A stretch of 64,000 bases of DNA from Klebsiella sp. RIT-PI-d (GCF_001187865.1 NZ_LGIT01000017.1:1-64000); one strand, 5' to 3'. Shown: positions 11,228 through 21,379, numbered from the stretch's first letter. Numbers and translations are program-made. The notes: generated by a model from the letters alone, not told the origin.

Positions 11228-12328
11228 TTGATAATCATAAGATATCTGGTGCGGGAGACCCTCAAAAGCCAACTGGCGATCCTTTTCATCCTGCTTCTGA
11301 TCTTCTTCTGTCAGAAACTGGTGCGGATCCTGGGCGCGGCGGTTGACGGTGAAATCCCAACGAACCTGGTGCTCTCGCTACTGGGACTGGGCGTGCCTGA
11401 AATGGCGCAGCTTATCCTGCCGCTCAGCCTGTTCCTCGGGCTGCTGATGACGCTGGGCAAACTGTATACCGAAAGTGAAATTACGGTCATGCACGCCTGC
11501 GGCCTGAGTAAGGCCGTACTGGTAAAAGCGGCGCTGATCCTCGCGCTGTTTACCGGCATCGTGGCGGCCGTCAACGTCATGTGGGCGGGGCCGTGGTCCT
11601 CCCGGCATCAGGATGAAGTGCTGGCCGATGCCAAAGCCAACCCCGGCCTGGCGGCGCTGGCCCAGGGGCAGTTTCAGCAGGCGACCGACGGCAACTCAGT
11701 GCTGTTTATTGAAAGCGTCAGCGGCAGCAGCTTTCACGACGTATTTCTCGCCCAGCTGCGCCCGAAAGGCAGCGCGCGTCCTTCTGTCGTCGTTGCGGAT
11801 TCCGGTCAGATGGCGCAGCACAAAGACGGTTCTCAAAGCGTCACCTTAAATAAAGGCACGCGCTTTGAAGGCACCGCTATGCTGCGTGACTTCCGCATCA
11901 CCGATTTCCAGAACTACCAGGCCATCATTGGCCATCAGGCGGTCGCACTGAATCCTGACGATACCGATCAGATGAACATGCGCACCCTGTGGAATACCGA
12001 TAGCGACCGGGCGCGGGCCGAGCTGCACTGGCGCTTTACCCTAGTGGCGACGGTATTCATCATGGCGCTGATGGTGGTGCCCCTCAGCGTGGTTAACCCG
12101 CGTCAGGGGCGCGTACTTTCTATGCTCCCGGCGATGCTGCTGTATCTGATATTTTTCCTACTGCAAACTTCACTGAAATCAAACGGCAGTAAAGGCAAGC
12201 TGGACCCGATGATCTGGATGTGGGCGGTGAACCTGCTTTACTTCGCGCTCGCTGTCGGGCTGAACCTGTGGGATACGGTGCCGATGCGCCGTTTGCGTGC
12301 CCGTTTCATGCGTAAAGGAGCGGTATAA
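11228..12328 (+). CDS. lptF: LPS export ABC permease LptF
   Basis: LptF and LptG form the transmembrane pair of the LptB2FG transporter that extracts LPS from the inner membrane. The 366-residue product has the N-terminal transmembrane group (residues 1-120), a periplasmic beta-jellyroll domain (about 130-265) and three C-terminal membrane helices. It matches E. coli YjgP. The likely start is TTG at 11228 (TTG-ATA-ATC-ATA, giving MIIIRYLV). E. coli uses GTG at the same position, so a weak start seems conserved and may keep synthesis low. The stop overlaps the lptG start. Confidence 0.95.
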   Translation: MIIIRYLVRETLKSQLAILFILLLIFFCQKLVRILGAAVDGEIPTNLVLSLLGLGVPEMAQLILPLSLFLGLLMTLGKLYTESEITVMHACGLSKAVLVKAALILALFTGIVAAVNVMWAGPWSSRHQDEVLADAKANPGLAALAQGQFQQATDGNSVLFIESVSGSSFHDVFLAQLRPKGSARPSVVVADSGQMAQHKDGSQSVTLNKGTRFEGTAMLRDFRITDFQNYQAIIGHQAVALNPDDTDQMNMRTLWNTDSDRARAELHWRFTLVATVFIMALMVVPLSVVNPRQGRVLSMLPAMLLYLIFFLLQTSLKSNGSKGKLDPMIWMWAVNLLYFALAVGLNLWDTVPMRRLRARFMRKGAV

Positions 12329-13410
12329 TGCAGGCATTTGGCGTACTCGACCGCTATATCGGTAAGACCATTTTTAACACCATCATGATGACGCTGTTCA
12401 TGCTGGTGTCGCTCTCGGGCATCATCAAGTTCGTCGACCAGCTGAAAAAGGCCGGGCAGGGGAGCTATGATGCGGTGGGCGCGGGAATGTTTACCCTCCT
12501 CAGCGTGCCGAAAGACATTCAAATCTTCTTCCCGATGGCCGCGCTGCTGGGCGCACTGTTAGGACTGGGGATGCTGGCGCAGCGCAGCGAGCTGGTTGTG
12601 ATGCAGGCGTCCGGCTTTACCCGCCTTCAGGTGGCGCTGGCGGTAATGAAAACCGCGATCCCGCTGGTGTTGCTGACCATGGCCGTCGGGGAATGGGTTG
12701 CCCCGCAGGGCGAGCAGATGGCGCGTAACTATCGCGCGCAGGCGATGTACGGCGGATCGCTGCTGTCAACCCAGCAGGGCTTGTGGGCGAAAGACGGCAA
12801 TAATTTTGTCTATATCGAACGTATCAAAGGCGAAGATGAACTGGGTGGCGTTAGCGTATATGCGTTTAACGACCAGCGTCGGTTGCAGTCGGTGCGCTAT
12901 GCGGCCTCGGCAAAATTCGATAAAGCACGCGGGCAGTGGGAATTGTCGCAGGTTGACGAATCTAACCTGACCGATCCTAAGCAGATCACCGGTACGCAGA
13001 CGGTAACCGGTACCTGGAAAACCAACCTCACCCCGGACAAACTGGGCGTGGTGGCGCTGGAGCCGGATGCACTCTCCATCAGCGGCCTTTACAGTTACAG
13101 CCACTATTTAGAGTCCAGCGGTCAGGATGCCGGACGCTACCAGCTGAAGATGTGGAGTAAGATTTTCCAGCCGCTGTCGGTCGCGGTCATGATGCTGATG
13201 GCGCTGTCGTTTATCTTTGGCCCGCTGCGCAGCGTGCCGATGGGCGTGCGTGTCGTCACCGGGATCAGCTTCGGCTTTCTGTTCTACGTCATGGATCAGA
13301 TTTTCGGTCCGCTGACGCTGGTGTACAACATTCCACCGCTTATCGGGGCGCTACTCCCGAGCGCGCTGTTCTTCCTTATCAGCCTGCTATTAATGATGAA
13401 ACGGGCCTGA
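12328..13410 (+). CDS. lptG: LPS export ABC permease LptG
   Basis: This is the second permease of LptB2FG. The 360 residues start MQAFGVLDRYIGKTIF, as in E. coli YjgQ. They have the same 3 + 3 membrane helix plan around a periplasmic jellyroll domain that hands LPS to LptC. The ATG overlaps the lptF stop (TAATG), so synthesis of the two partners is coupled. A strong hairpin follows. Confidence 0.96.
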   Translation: MQAFGVLDRYIGKTIFNTIMMTLFMLVSLSGIIKFVDQLKKAGQGSYDAVGAGMFTLLSVPKDIQIFFPMAALLGALLGLGMLAQRSELVVMQASGFTRLQVALAVMKTAIPLVLLTMAVGEWVAPQGEQMARNYRAQAMYGGSLLSTQQGLWAKDGNNFVYIERIKGEDELGGVSVYAFNDQRRLQSVRYAASAKFDKARGQWELSQVDESNLTDPKQITGTQTVTGTWKTNLTPDKLGVVALEPDALSISGLYSYSHYLESSGQDAGRYQLKMWSKIFQPLSVAVMMLMALSFIFGPLRSVPMGVRVVTGISFGFLFYVMDQIFGPLTLVYNIPPLIGALLPSALFFLISLLLMMKRA

Positions 13411-13417
13411 CGTGCCT

Positions 13418-13443
13418 CCCTTCATCCGTTCGCGGATGAAGGG
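13418..13443 (+). terminator. lptFG terminator hairpin
   Basis: An 11-bp perfect stem CCCTTCATCCG/CGGATGAAGGG closes on a TTCG tetraloop directly after lptG. It is followed by a pyrimidine-rich tail (GTTTCCCTCATTTCTC) rather than a pure T-run. It is a probable intrinsic terminator separating lptFG from the kinase gene. Confidence 0.75.
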
Positions 13444-13517
13444 GTTTCCCTCATTTCTCGGTTTATCCCGCTGTGCCAACTATGCTTTCCCTGTGTTCCA
13501 CTTACTTCAGGGAAATT

Positions 13518-15158
13518 ATGTCCAGATTCTTTTTTAACGACCGTAAGCATCTCGTCAACGACGCAATCGAAGGGATTGTCCGCTCTGCGCCACAGGCTAA
13601 CCTCGTGCGTCTCGACATCGATCCGGCCATCCGCATTGTGGCTCGCGCCGACTGGGATAAAAGCCGCGTAGCGGTGATTTCCGGCGGTGGCTCCGGTCAT
13701 GAACCGGCCCACGCCGGCTTTGTAGGTAAAGGGATGCTTACCGCCGCCGTCTGCGGCGATCTCTTTGCTTCCCCAAGCGTTGATGCGGTACTCAACGCCA
13801 TTATTGCCGTCACCGGCGAGCGTGGCTGTCTGCTGATCGTCAAAAACTACACCGGCGATCGCCTTAATTTTGGTCTTGCCGCCGAGAAAGCCAAACGTCA
13901 CGGCCTGAACGTCGAGATGGTCATTGTGGCCGACGATATTGCGCTGCCGGACAACAAGCAGCCGCGGGGCATTGCCGGAACGGCGCTGGTGCATAAAATT
14001 GCCGGTTACGCCGCCGAACAGGGCCAGAGTTTGCAGGAGGTCCACGATATAGCCCAGGAGGCCTGCGATAACCTCTACAGCCTCGGCGTCGCCATGCAGA
14101 CCTGCAACCTGCCGGGCAGCGACGATGAAGAGGGCCGCATCCCGCCTGGTCAGGCCGAGCTGGGGCTGGGCATCCACGGTGAGCCGGGCGCATCCACGCT
14201 CAACACCCATAACAGCAAAGCGATTATTGACGCGCTGGTCGCCCCGCTGCGCGAACGGGCAGGTGAAGGGCGCTTTGCCGTGCTCATTAATAACCTCGGC
14301 GGCGTGTCAGCCCTTGAGATGGCGCTGCTCACCAAAGAGCTGGCGCACTCGGCGCTGGAGAACCAGATAGCCTGTCTAATTGGCCCGGCACTGCTGGTCA
14401 GTTCGCTGGATATGAAAGGATTCTCGCTTTCCCTGCTGCGTCTTAACGATCGTTTTGAGCAGGCATTAAACGCCGACGTTGAGACCATCGGCTGGCAGAA
14501 GCCGGTGGCCTTTGTGCCGTTAAAGACGGCCACGTACAGTAAAGTTCACGACAGCCTGGAGGTCGAACCGTCCGACAATCCGCAGGTAAAAAGCATCGTT
14601 TCCACGGCCACCCGCACGTTAATCGACCTTGAAAATCGGCTCAACGCGCTGGATGCCAAAGTGGGCGATGGCGACACCGGCTCCACCTTTGCCGAAGGCG
14701 CGCGCGACATTGCTCAACAGCTTGAGCAGGGTAAACTGCCGCTCAATCATCCGGCCCATCTCCTGCAACTGATCGGCGAGCGGCTGGCAACGGTGATGGG
14801 CGGCTCCAGCGGCGTACTGATGTCGATATTCTTTACCGCTGCCGGACAGGCCTTACAGGACGGTGCATCGCTCCCGGACGCGCTGCTCACCGGCCTTAAA
14901 CAGATGAAACACTACGGCGGTGCGGATCTCGGTGACCGCACGCTGATCGACGCCCTGCAACCGGCCCTGGAGGCGCTGCGGGACAGCGACATCAACGCGG
15001 CAGCCAGCGCCGCCCGGCAGGGGGCAGACGACACCGCCAAAATGCAAAAAGCCGGCGCGGGTCGCTCATCCTACGTTAACAGCCAGAACCTCGACGGCGT
15101 TACCGATCCGGGTGCCGTGGCGGTGGCAGAGGTCTTTGCCGCGCTGGTAAAAGAGTAA
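13518..15158 (+). CDS. ATP-dependent dihydroxyacetone kinase (single chain)
   Basis: The enzyme phosphorylates dihydroxyacetone to its phosphate with ATP, feeding glycolysis. The 546 residues fuse a K domain and an L domain, as in Citrobacter freundii DhaK, unlike the PTS-dependent DhaKLM of E. coli. The K domain has SGGGSGHEPAH (about residues 55-65), the NYTGDRLNFG loop and the GIHGEPG segment with the substrate-binding His. The L domain (from about residue 355) has the ATP/Mg motif KVGDGDTGSTFAEG and MGGSSGVL. I chose the ATG at 13518 because it aligns with the C. freundii N-terminus. An upstream in-frame ATG at 13473 lies near the terminator hairpin. No glycerol dehydrogenase gene adjoins it. 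Confidence 0.92.
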   Translation: MSRFFFNDRKHLVNDAIEGIVRSAPQANLVRLDIDPAIRIVARADWDKSRVAVISGGGSGHEPAHAGFVGKGMLTAAVCGDLFASPSVDAVLNAIIAVTGERGCLLIVKNYTGDRLNFGLAAEKAKRHGLNVEMVIVADDIALPDNKQPRGIAGTALVHKIAGYAAEQGQSLQEVHDIAQEACDNLYSLGVAMQTCNLPGSDDEEGRIPPGQAELGLGIHGEPGASTLNTHNSKAIIDALVAPLRERAGEGRFAVLINNLGGVSALEMALLTKELAHSALENQIACLIGPALLVSSLDMKGFSLSLLRLNDRFEQALNADVETIGWQKPVAFVPLKTATYSKVHDSLEVEPSDNPQVKSIVSTATRTLIDLENRLNALDAKVGDGDTGSTFAEGARDIAQQLEQGKLPLNHPAHLLQLIGERLATVMGGSSGVLMSIFFTAAGQALQDGASLPDALLTGLKQMKHYGGADLGDRTLIDALQPALEALRDSDINAAASAARQGADDTAKMQKAGAGRSSYVNSQNLDGVTDPGAVAVAEVFAALVKE

Positions 15159-15165
15159 TAAAAAA

Positions 15166-15186
15166 GGCCGGGGGATCTCCCCGGCC
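15166..15186 (-). terminator. Terminator of ahr
   Basis: An 8-bp GC stem GGCCGGGG/CCCCGGCC with a 5-nt loop is followed by TTTTTTATT when read on the minus strand, so it ends transcription from ahr. It also lies directly after the kinase gene stop but lacks a T-run in that direction. Confidence 0.8.
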
Positions 15187-15267
15187 AGTTAAACGCGCTT
15201 ACTCAGGCACTCTGACCGCAGGACGGTGCACGCGTAGCGCCGCCCGGCATTTACGCCTGAGCCTGCC

Positions 15268-16287
15268 TTAAAAATCCGCCTTCAATACCACGCGATAACG
15301 GGCTTTCCCCTCGCGCACGTGCTTCAGGGCCTCATTAATCTGCGACATCGGGAACTCTTCGGTGATCGGCGCAACCTTCGCCCGACCGGCAAACTTCATC
15401 AGCTTGCGCAGCTCATACGGCGTACCCGTCGCCGAACCGGAGATACTGCGGTCCCCGCCAATCAGGGTAAACGCCGGCACCGGCAGCGGTTTCAGCACCG
15501 CACCTACCGTGTGGAAGTTACCGCCGTACGCCAGCGCTTCAAAATAGGGCTGCCAGTTCAGATCAACGTTTACGGTATTAATAATCAAATCGAACTGACC
15601 TGCCAGCGCTTTCAGCGCCTCCGGATCGCGGCTGTTTACCACGTTATCCGCGCCCATCTTCCGCACTTCCTGCTCTTTCGCCGGATTGGAGCTGAACGCC
15701 GTCACCTCACAGCCCATTGCGTGCAGCAGCTTGATGGCAATATGCCCCAGCCCGCCAATACCGATCACCCCGACGCGGCTGGTGGCGGTCACATGATGCA
15801 TCAGCAGCGGTTTAAACACCGTGATGCCACCGCACAGCAGCGGACCGGCAGATTCAATATCAATACTCTCCGGCAGCGGGATCACCCACTGCCAGTCCGC
15901 GCGCAGCTTATCGGCAAATCCACCGCGGTTTAAAATGGTCGGCACCGCGCCTTCCAGACAGTTAATCTGATTGCCGCTGATACAGGCATCGCAGTGACCG
16001 CAGCTCCGCGCCGTCCAGCCGATCCCCACGCGCTGACCCACTTTCAGGCCCTTATCCTGCGCGTCACGACCCAGCGCGACCACGCGACCAATCACCTCAT
16101 GACCGGCTACCAGCGGATACTGCGACATTCCCCACTCGTTATCGATCATCGACAAATCCGAGTGGCAGATCCCGCAGTAATCTACCTGAACCTCGACATC
16201 CTGCGCCTGCAGTTCACCTGCGTCGTACTCGTACAGTTCCAGATCGCTACCGGCTTCTTTTGCGGCATAGCTTTTAATTGTCGACAT
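15268..16287 (-). CDS. ahr: NADPH-dependent aldehyde reductase / alcohol dehydrogenase Ahr (YjgB)
   Basis: Ahr is a zinc medium-chain dehydrogenase that reduces a wide range of aldehydes with NADPH. The 339 residues match E. coli YjgB/Ahr closely. The catalytic zinc site is CGICHSD (about residues 37-43) plus GHE (about 60). The structural zinc site is the four-cysteine cluster in [15 protein letters not shown] (about 94-108). The Rossmann motif is GIGGLGHIA. The start at 16287 has a GAGGGG ribosome site. It occupies the same locus as in E. coli, near lptG and leuX. Confidence 0.95.
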   Translation of the reverse strand: MSTIKSYAAKEAGSDLELYEYDAGELQAQDVEVQVDYCGICHSDLSMIDNEWGMSQYPLVAGHEVIGRVVALGRDAQDKGLKVGQRVGIGWTARSCGHCDACISGNQINCLEGAVPTILNRGGFADKLRADWQWVIPLPESIDIESAGPLLCGGITVFKPLLMHHVTATSRVGVIGIGGLGHIAIKLLHAMGCEVTAFSSNPAKEQEVRKMGADNVVNSRDPEALKALAGQFDLIINTVNVDLNWQPYFEALAYGGNFHTVGAVLKPLPVPAFTLIGGDRSISGSATGTPYELRKLMKFAGRAKVAPITEEFPMSQINEALKHVREGKARYRVVLKADF

Positions 16288-16516
16288 GTTTTACCCCTCG
16301 TGTGGTGTTGAATGGGAAGTGTAGAGTATCGGAAGAGGGCACGCTTGGCCGAAGAGGGCATGACCGGCAGGGCATCGGCATTTTAGGAATGATGTGAAAA
16401 CGGCTGCTTTTTTCGACGTTTATTATACCAATGGACAACGCCCTTTCGCTTGCACTGGCACGGGTGCGATATACGCATTAAATTATCCCTTTTGATGATT
16501 AAACAGGATCAGAGCG

Positions 16517-16702
16517 ATGAGTGATTTAAGTGAAAAGCAAAAGGCAGAGATTGATGAGTTTGCGCTACAGCGAGTGAGAGCCCTTAATAACGATGAGTTT
16601 CTCTGCCAGCAGATTGACAAGAAGATCCATGGAATGGGGGAAAGCGTTAAGGCCTATTTTCATTCCCGCCTTGCCTTTCATACCCGGACGGAAAAACAGT
16701 AG
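16517..16702 (+). CDS. Small hydrophilic protein of unknown function
   Basis: This is a 61-residue charged, helical protein (starting MSDLSEKQKAEIDEFA) with no signal peptide or membrane segment. A purine-rich AGGATCAGAGCG leader precedes the ATG and a hairpin terminator follows at once, which supports a real small gene with its own transcript. I do not recognise a family. It lies between ahr and the YdeP-type gene, convergent with the latter. Confidence 0.6.
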   Translation: MSDLSEKQKAEIDEFALQRVRALNNDEFLCQQIDKKIHGMGESVKAYFHSRLAFHTRTEKQ

Positions 16703-16721
16703 CCACGCTATATGGCTACTG
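16697..16721 (+). terminator. Hairpin after the small gene
   Basis: A 9-bp perfect stem CAGTAGCCA/TGGCTACTG with a 7-nt loop begins at the stop codon of the small gene and is followed by TTGCCTCTTT. It is a likely intrinsic terminator. Confidence 0.7.
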
Positions 16722-16835
16722 TTGCCTCTTTGACGTGCGCGTTACGACAACCCCGCCCATCTTAGCCGCAGCCTTTGGCCCGATGGCGGGTAAAGCCGCC
16801 GCCGGGCTGTCCGCTCTTTATTACTCACAGCGTAG

Positions 16836-19121
16836 TTAACTTACACGCTGTTTCTCCATCATTACCGGAATACTTTTATACGCCGGAATGCCGCAGTGGG
16901 CATCATGATTATCCAGCGTCAGCATGTGGTTTGATTCAGGGAAATAAGTGACCAGCGAACGGTCTGCCATCGAATAAATGACTACCTTCAGGCCATCCAT
17001 GCGGCGTTCACTTGGAGTACCATCCGGCTCCAGGGCTATCAGATTAACTTTATCGCCGGCGCTCACCCCGCTTTTTTGCGCCTGCGTAGGGCTAATAAAA
17101 ACGACGTCCCGTTGCCCAAATACCCCACGATAGCGGTCATCCATGCCATACAGGGTAGTATTGTATTGATCGTGACTGCGTACTGTCGCCAGCACCAGCT
17201 CGCTGTTGAATGCCGAAGCCGGGTCCTCCTGCAGGCTAAGTGTCGGAATAAAATTGGCTTTACCGGATTTGGTCAGCCACCGGCGCTCTGCCGCCGCATT
17301 GGGCAGATGAAAGCCGCCCGGCTGCGCGATACGCTGATTGTAATCGGCGAAGTCGGGGAACACGGCTTCAATCCCTTCGCGAATGCGCGCGTAGTTATCA
17401 ATCATGCTTTGCCAGGCGATCACGCTTTGCGGCAGCGTCGCCTGCGCGATACCCGCGATAATGGCGCATTCAGATTTTAAATGTTCGCTGGCAGGCTTGA
17501 GTACGCCACGAGAGGCGTGGACCATCGACATAGAATCTTCAACCGTTATTATTTGTGCGCCGCTCAATTGCATATCAATTTCAGTGCGGCCTAACACCGG
17601 AAGAAGATAGCTGGCCCGGGCAGTTAACAGGTGGGAATGGTTCAGTTTGGTGGCCAGATGGACAGATAAATCCAGTCGTTTTACCGCCTGCCAGGTGGCA
17701 TGACTATCGGGCATGGCGACGGCGAAATTTCCGCCAAGGCAAAACAGCGCCCGGGCGCTGCCTGCGCAGATAGCTTGCATGGTGGCCACGGCGGCATGAC
17801 CAGATTCTCTGGGTGGCGCAAAGCCGAAGGTTTTTTCAATGTTGCCAAGCATCGCCGCACTGGGTTTTTCAGTGATGCCAACCGTACGGTCGCCCTGCAC
17901 ATTGGAGTGGCCGCGTAACGGGCAGATCCCGGCACCGGGCTTGCCTATGTTGCCTTTGAGCAGCAGCAAATTAATCAGTTGTTGAACGTTTTGCGTGCCG
18001 TGCTGATGCTGGGTGATACCCATGCCGTAGCAGATGATGGTGTTATCGGCAGCGATATAGGCGCTGGCAAGCGCGTCAATTTGCTCGCGATCAAGGCCGG
18101 AAATAGATTCGATATCCTGCCAGTCGGTATTGAGTAAGTCGTTCCGCAGTTCATCGTAGCCCTGAGTATGCTCAGTGATAAATGCCTCGTCCAGAATACC
18201 GGTTTGCCCCTGGGCAAGGTGATGTTCGTGGCGCTCAATGATAAGGCGCATCATCCCTTTTAGCAGCGCGGTATCGCCGCCAATCCGCACATGATAATAG
18301 TCACTGGCCAGGGGGGTGGCGCGGTTGGTCAGCATTTCCACCGGATTTTGCGGCGCGATAAAGCGCTCCAGCCCACGCTCCTGGAGAGGATTTATCGCAA
18401 TGATTTTCGCACCGCGCAGTGAGGCAGCCCGCAGGGACGTTAACATCCTGGGATGATTAGTCCCGGGGTTATGGCCGATGCAGATAATCAGGTCACAGCG
18501 GTCAAAATCGTCCAGTACCACCGTCCCTTTACCTACCCCGATACTGTTTGCTAATCCGACGCTGGTGGACTCATGACACATATTGGAGCAGTCCGGGAAA
18601 TTATTGGTGCCGTATTCCCGCGCGAACAGTTGATAGAGGAAGGCGGCTTCATTAGAGGCGCGCCCGGAGGTATAAAACTCCACCCCATTAGGATCGGGGA
18701 ACTGGCGAAGCTGGGTGCCGATTTCATTAAAAGCGGTTTCCCAGTCGATGGCCTGATAACAATCCGTCTCCGGGTTGTATTTCATCGGATGGGTAAGACG
18801 GCCGCTATTTTCCAGATCAAAACTATTCCAGGTTAACAGTTCAGAGACGGTATGGCGGGCAAAAAAATCGGGCGTAGCCCGTTTATCGGTGGCCTCCCAG
18901 GCCATAGCTTTAGCGCCGTTTTCACAGACATCAAACGAGGCCGTGTGTTTTGGATCGGGCCAGGCGCAGCCCGGGCAATCAAAGCCATCCACCTTATTCA
19001 TATCAAACAATGCAATGACATCGTGACGCATATTCATTTGCTCACGCAGCGCCTGCGCCACTGCTCTGACAGCTCCCCACCCGCCAGCCGCCTCCGTATA
19101 ATTTTCTATTTTTTTGCTCAC
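16836..19121 (-). CDS. YdeP-type molybdopterin oxidoreductase (FdhF family)
   Basis: This 761-residue protein belongs to the FdhF/YdeP group of bis-MGD molybdoenzymes. Its substrate is unknown; in E. coli YdeP is linked to acid resistance. It has the early CPGCAWPDP motif, [21 protein letters not shown], the [10 protein letters not shown] segment, the GHNPGTNHP loop and a C-terminal molybdopterin dinucleotide domain with FPESN. I chose GTG at 19121 because AGGAGAGTAGA directly precedes it and the product then begins [15 protein letters not shown], like YdeP. An upstream ATG at 19190 would add an unmatched 23-residue hydrophobic tail. I give no symbol because several paralogues exist in enterobacteria. 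Confidence 0.85.
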   Translation of the reverse strand: MSKKIENYTEAAGGWGAVRAVAQALREQMNMRHDVIALFDMNKVDGFDCPGCAWPDPKHTASFDVCENGAKAMAWEATDKRATPDFFARHTVSELLTWNSFDLENSGRLTHPMKYNPETDCYQAIDWETAFNEIGTQLRQFPDPNGVEFYTSGRASNEAAFLYQLFAREYGTNNFPDCSNMCHESTSVGLANSIGVGKGTVVLDDFDRCDLIICIGHNPGTNHPRMLTSLRAASLRGAKIIAINPLQERGLERFIAPQNPVEMLTNRATPLASDYYHVRIGGDTALLKGMMRLIIERHEHHLAQGQTGILDEAFITEHTQGYDELRNDLLNTDWQDIESISGLDREQIDALASAYIAADNTIICYGMGITQHQHGTQNVQQLINLLLLKGNIGKPGAGICPLRGHSNVQGDRTVGITEKPSAAMLGNIEKTFGFAPPRESGHAAVATMQAICAGSARALFCLGGNFAVAMPDSHATWQAVKRLDLSVHLATKLNHSHLLTARASYLLPVLGRTEIDMQLSGAQIITVEDSMSMVHASRGVLKPASEHLKSECAIIAGIAQATLPQSVIAWQSMIDNYARIREGIEAVFPDFADYNQRIAQPGGFHLPNAAAERRWLTKSGKANFIPTLSLQEDPASAFNSELVLATVRSHDQYNTTLYGMDDRYRGVFGQRDVVFISPTQAQKSGVSAGDKVNLIALEPDGTPSERRMDGLKVVIYSMADRSLVTYFPESNHMLTLDNHDAHCGIPAYKSIPVMMEKQRVS

Positions 19122-19519
19122 TCTACTCTCCTGTGAATAATGGTTATAACCTGCTGGGTTATAAATCAAAAATGGATACTTCAATAACAAGTCAACTATT
19201 TACATTCAGGCAACATCGCGCCATTAGTGTTTTTTAAGTTTATGATTATTTTGATAAATGCAGATTAAACCGGACGATGATCGTGGGATCGCTAAGCGGC
19301 GATATCGCCGGGGTAGGTTCTATATCCTTCTGATACTCTAAGAATTAAGTAACCAGTGGATTATGGTAATACGTTATTTTTAATCAATAGAAGGTGCCAG
19401 GATGCGATGGAGTAATTGACTTATTAAATGATGCTTAAACGTAATCAATAAAATAGAAAAAAGATGCGTCGTTATTGCGTTAATACTTTATATTACACGG
19501 GCAATATGTATGCAGTATC

Positions 19520-19690
19520 TCGTTTGGCGAGGCTCCTATACAAACACAGGTTACTGATCTGACGATATCGAGAGATACCCAAGGTTAAGACAGGCTCTAT
19601 CGACATGAAGGTATTGCCCAAAGTAACTTCCAGCATGGCATCATCCATGTGGATACGTTGTATAGTGCTAAAACCTGTTCGATGGAGATA
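19520..19690 (+). ncRNA. M-box (ykoK) magnesium riboswitch upstream of mgtE
   Basis: The leader of mgtE contains the conserved M-box elements in order. First is GCGAGGCTCCTATACAAACA (19527-19546), then an ATATCGAGAGATAC hairpin region, then TCGACATGAAGG, and finally GTATAGTGCTAAA near 19669-19682. These match the ykoK/M-box consensus (GAGGCUCCUAUA ... CGACAU ... AGUGCUAAA). M-box RNAs fold compactly with Mg2+ and shut off expression of Mg2+ transport genes. The expression platform probably lies between 19685 and the start codon at 19771. Ends are approximate. Confidence 0.85.
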
Positions 19691-19770
19691 GGATCTCTAC
19701 ACTCCCTCTCTGGTTACGCCCCTATGCGATTCACTGTTGAAGTCAAACAGAAATAGGGACCAGCAACAAA

Positions 19771-20796
19771 ATGGCTCACACTCTACACTACAAAAAGGCT
19801 GACTGGCCTTCCACTGCTAATGCCGATAAAGAATCATCATCGGTAGCATCCTATATGAATACCGATTTTATTACCGTCTCCAGCCAATTCACCGTGGGTG
19901 AAGCACGGAAATATTTTCTCGATCAACTAAAAACTGACGAAATACCGGCATGGCTTTTCGTAACCGCCGAACATCATCAAATGCGCGGAATGCTATCAGT
20001 AAAAAATTTGCTGCAATGCGAAGATACTAATGCACCTGTAAGTATGATGATGAATTGCGCTTATACCCAGGCTGCGCCTGAAGATGAGCGCAGCCAGCTG
20101 GCGCACCAAATTATCAGTGAGCATTTGGATGTGTTACCGGTTGTTCAAAATAAAATCCTGATAGGCGTTCTGGGAGAGAAAGAGCTGGCGGAGCTGGTAG
20201 AAGACGAAAATACGGCGGATGCGCAACGTCAGGGGGCAAGTATTCCGCTGGATAAACCCTATCTGGAAACCAGCGTGTGGTCGCTCTGGCGTAAGCGTGC
20301 GCCCTGGCTCATGATGCTCTTTGTCGCGGAAGCCTATACCGGCAATGTATTGAAAGCCTTTGAAGAGCAACTGGAGTCTGTGATTGCCCTGGCGTTCTTT
20401 ATCCCTTTGCTTATCGGCACCGGGGGCAATAGCGGCACCCAGATCACCTCGACATTAGTACGCGCGCTGGCCTTAGGTGAAGTTAGCCTGAGAAACGTCG
20501 GCTCGGTGATCCGTAAAGAGGTTTCCACCTCGGTACTCATCGCGATCACTATTGGGCTGGCGGCCTGGGTTCGGGCCTGGATGATGGGTGTAGGCACGGA
20601 CGTCACCGTCGTAGTCAGCCTGACTCTGGTTGCAATAACAGTCTGGGGGGCTGTCGTTTCGTCGATTATTCCTATGCTGCTTAAAAAAATGAATATTGAT
20701 CCGGCAGTGGTCTCCGCACCTTTTATTGCCACCTTTATTGACGGCACCGGGCTGATTATTTACTTCAAAATTGCCCAGTTCGTACTCGGTATTTAA
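19771..20796 (+). CDS. mgtE: MgtE-type magnesium channel
   Basis: MgtE is a homodimeric Mg2+ channel gated by cytoplasmic Mg2+ through its CBS domains. The 341-residue product has two CBS repeats (about residues 28-80 and 88-145) and five C-terminal membrane helices from about residue 180. The pore/selectivity segment is PLLIGTGGNSGTQ. It lacks most of the superhelical N domain of Thermus MgtE, so it is a short form. The preceding M-box riboswitch independently supports Mg2+ transport. It is followed by leuX 300 bp downstream, with a GC-rich hairpin at 20816-20836 that lacks a T-run. Confidence 0.93.
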   Translation: MAHTLHYKKADWPSTANADKESSSVASYMNTDFITVSSQFTVGEARKYFLDQLKTDEIPAWLFVTAEHHQMRGMLSVKNLLQCEDTNAPVSMMMNCAYTQAAPEDERSQLAHQIISEHLDVLPVVQNKILIGVLGEKELAELVEDENTADAQRQGASIPLDKPYLETSVWSLWRKRAPWLMMLFVAEAYTGNVLKAFEEQLESVIALAFFIPLLIGTGGNSGTQITSTLVRALALGEVSLRNVGSVIRKEVSTSVLIAITIGLAAWVRAWMMGVGTDVTVVVSLTLVAITVWGAVVSSIIPMLLKKMNIDPAVVSAPFIATFIDGTGLIIYFKIAQFVLGI

Positions 20797-21038
20797 TCCG
20801 GTCTTTACACGTTAAGCGGCCGCCTCAGGTGGCCGCACGCTGCCAGCCCTGGTGGTGTCAGTAATTACTCTCTTAGGTCACGAACGCTAAACCCGACTAA
20901 TGCCTCCAGCCTTCTTCATTCGTGCGAGATACGGGCAGAAACCAGAGGGATCTTATGTAAGCGGGAAGTGGAGGGCGCCGGTAATGTGTCATGTCGATGA
21001 AAAAGTAATCGTTTGGTAGCGGGTGTGTGTAACGTTGC

Positions 21039-21066
21039 TTGCATGGTGGCGCGTGACAGGTATAAT
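21039..21066 (+). promoter_or_regulatory. leuX promoter
   Basis: A TTGCAT -35 hexamer and a perfect TATAAT -10 hexamer, 16 bp apart, end 28 bp before the tRNA. The distance leaves a short 5' leader for tRNA processing. Confidence 0.75.
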
Positions 21067-21094
21067 CCACAACGTTTTCCGCATACCTTTCCGT

Positions 21095-21179
21095 GCCGGA
21101 GTGGCGAAATCGGTAGACGCAGTTGATTCAAAATCAACCGTAGAAATACGTGCCGGTTCGAGTCCGGCCTTCGGCACCA
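21095..21179 (+). tRNA. leuX: tRNA-Leu (anticodon CAA)
   Basis: This is an 85-nt class II tRNA with encoded CCA. The acceptor stem is GCCGGAG/CTTCGGC. The anticodon arm TTGATTCAAAATCAA places CAA at the anticodon, the variable arm is long, and the T-arm is GCCGGTTCGAGTCCGGC. It reads UUG codons. It matches E. coli leuX, a common integration site for islands, and here too an integrase gene follows immediately. Confidence 0.97.
21157..21179 (+). other. Probable attL in the 3' end of leuX
   Basis: P4-type integrases recombine within the 3' end of tRNA genes and leave the tRNA intact. The integrase gene begins 200 bp after this T-arm/acceptor sequence. I did not find a second copy of the core by eye to the right, so attR is either diverged, lost or outside the window. 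Confidence 0.5.
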
Positions 21180-21190
21180 AATGATGCAAG

Positions 21191-21218
21191 AAAAAGTCGC
21201 TTAAGGGCGACTTTTTTT
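21191..21218 (+). terminator. leuX terminator
   Basis: An intrinsic terminator directly follows the tRNA: the stem AAAAAGTCGC/GCGACTTTTT with a TTAAGG loop and a 7-T tail. Confidence 0.9.
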
Positions 21219-21379
21219 GTGCCTGAAATCCAGTATCCGCAAGGCTTTCCTCGCTTTTTCACTCAACCTAAGTCAACCTGATTCAATCCACATCAACTTA
21301 CTGATGCGGGTACAACTGCGGGTATTTCCCGGTTCGATAATGTTTGTACCCACACAGAACCCTTGAAAGGATACTCATC

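Noticed and set aside
15225-15260. REP-like sequence after the dihydroxyacetone kinase gene
   Set aside because: Only half of the element (GCGCCGCCCGGCATTTACGCC) is visible, without a paired arm, so it was not listed.
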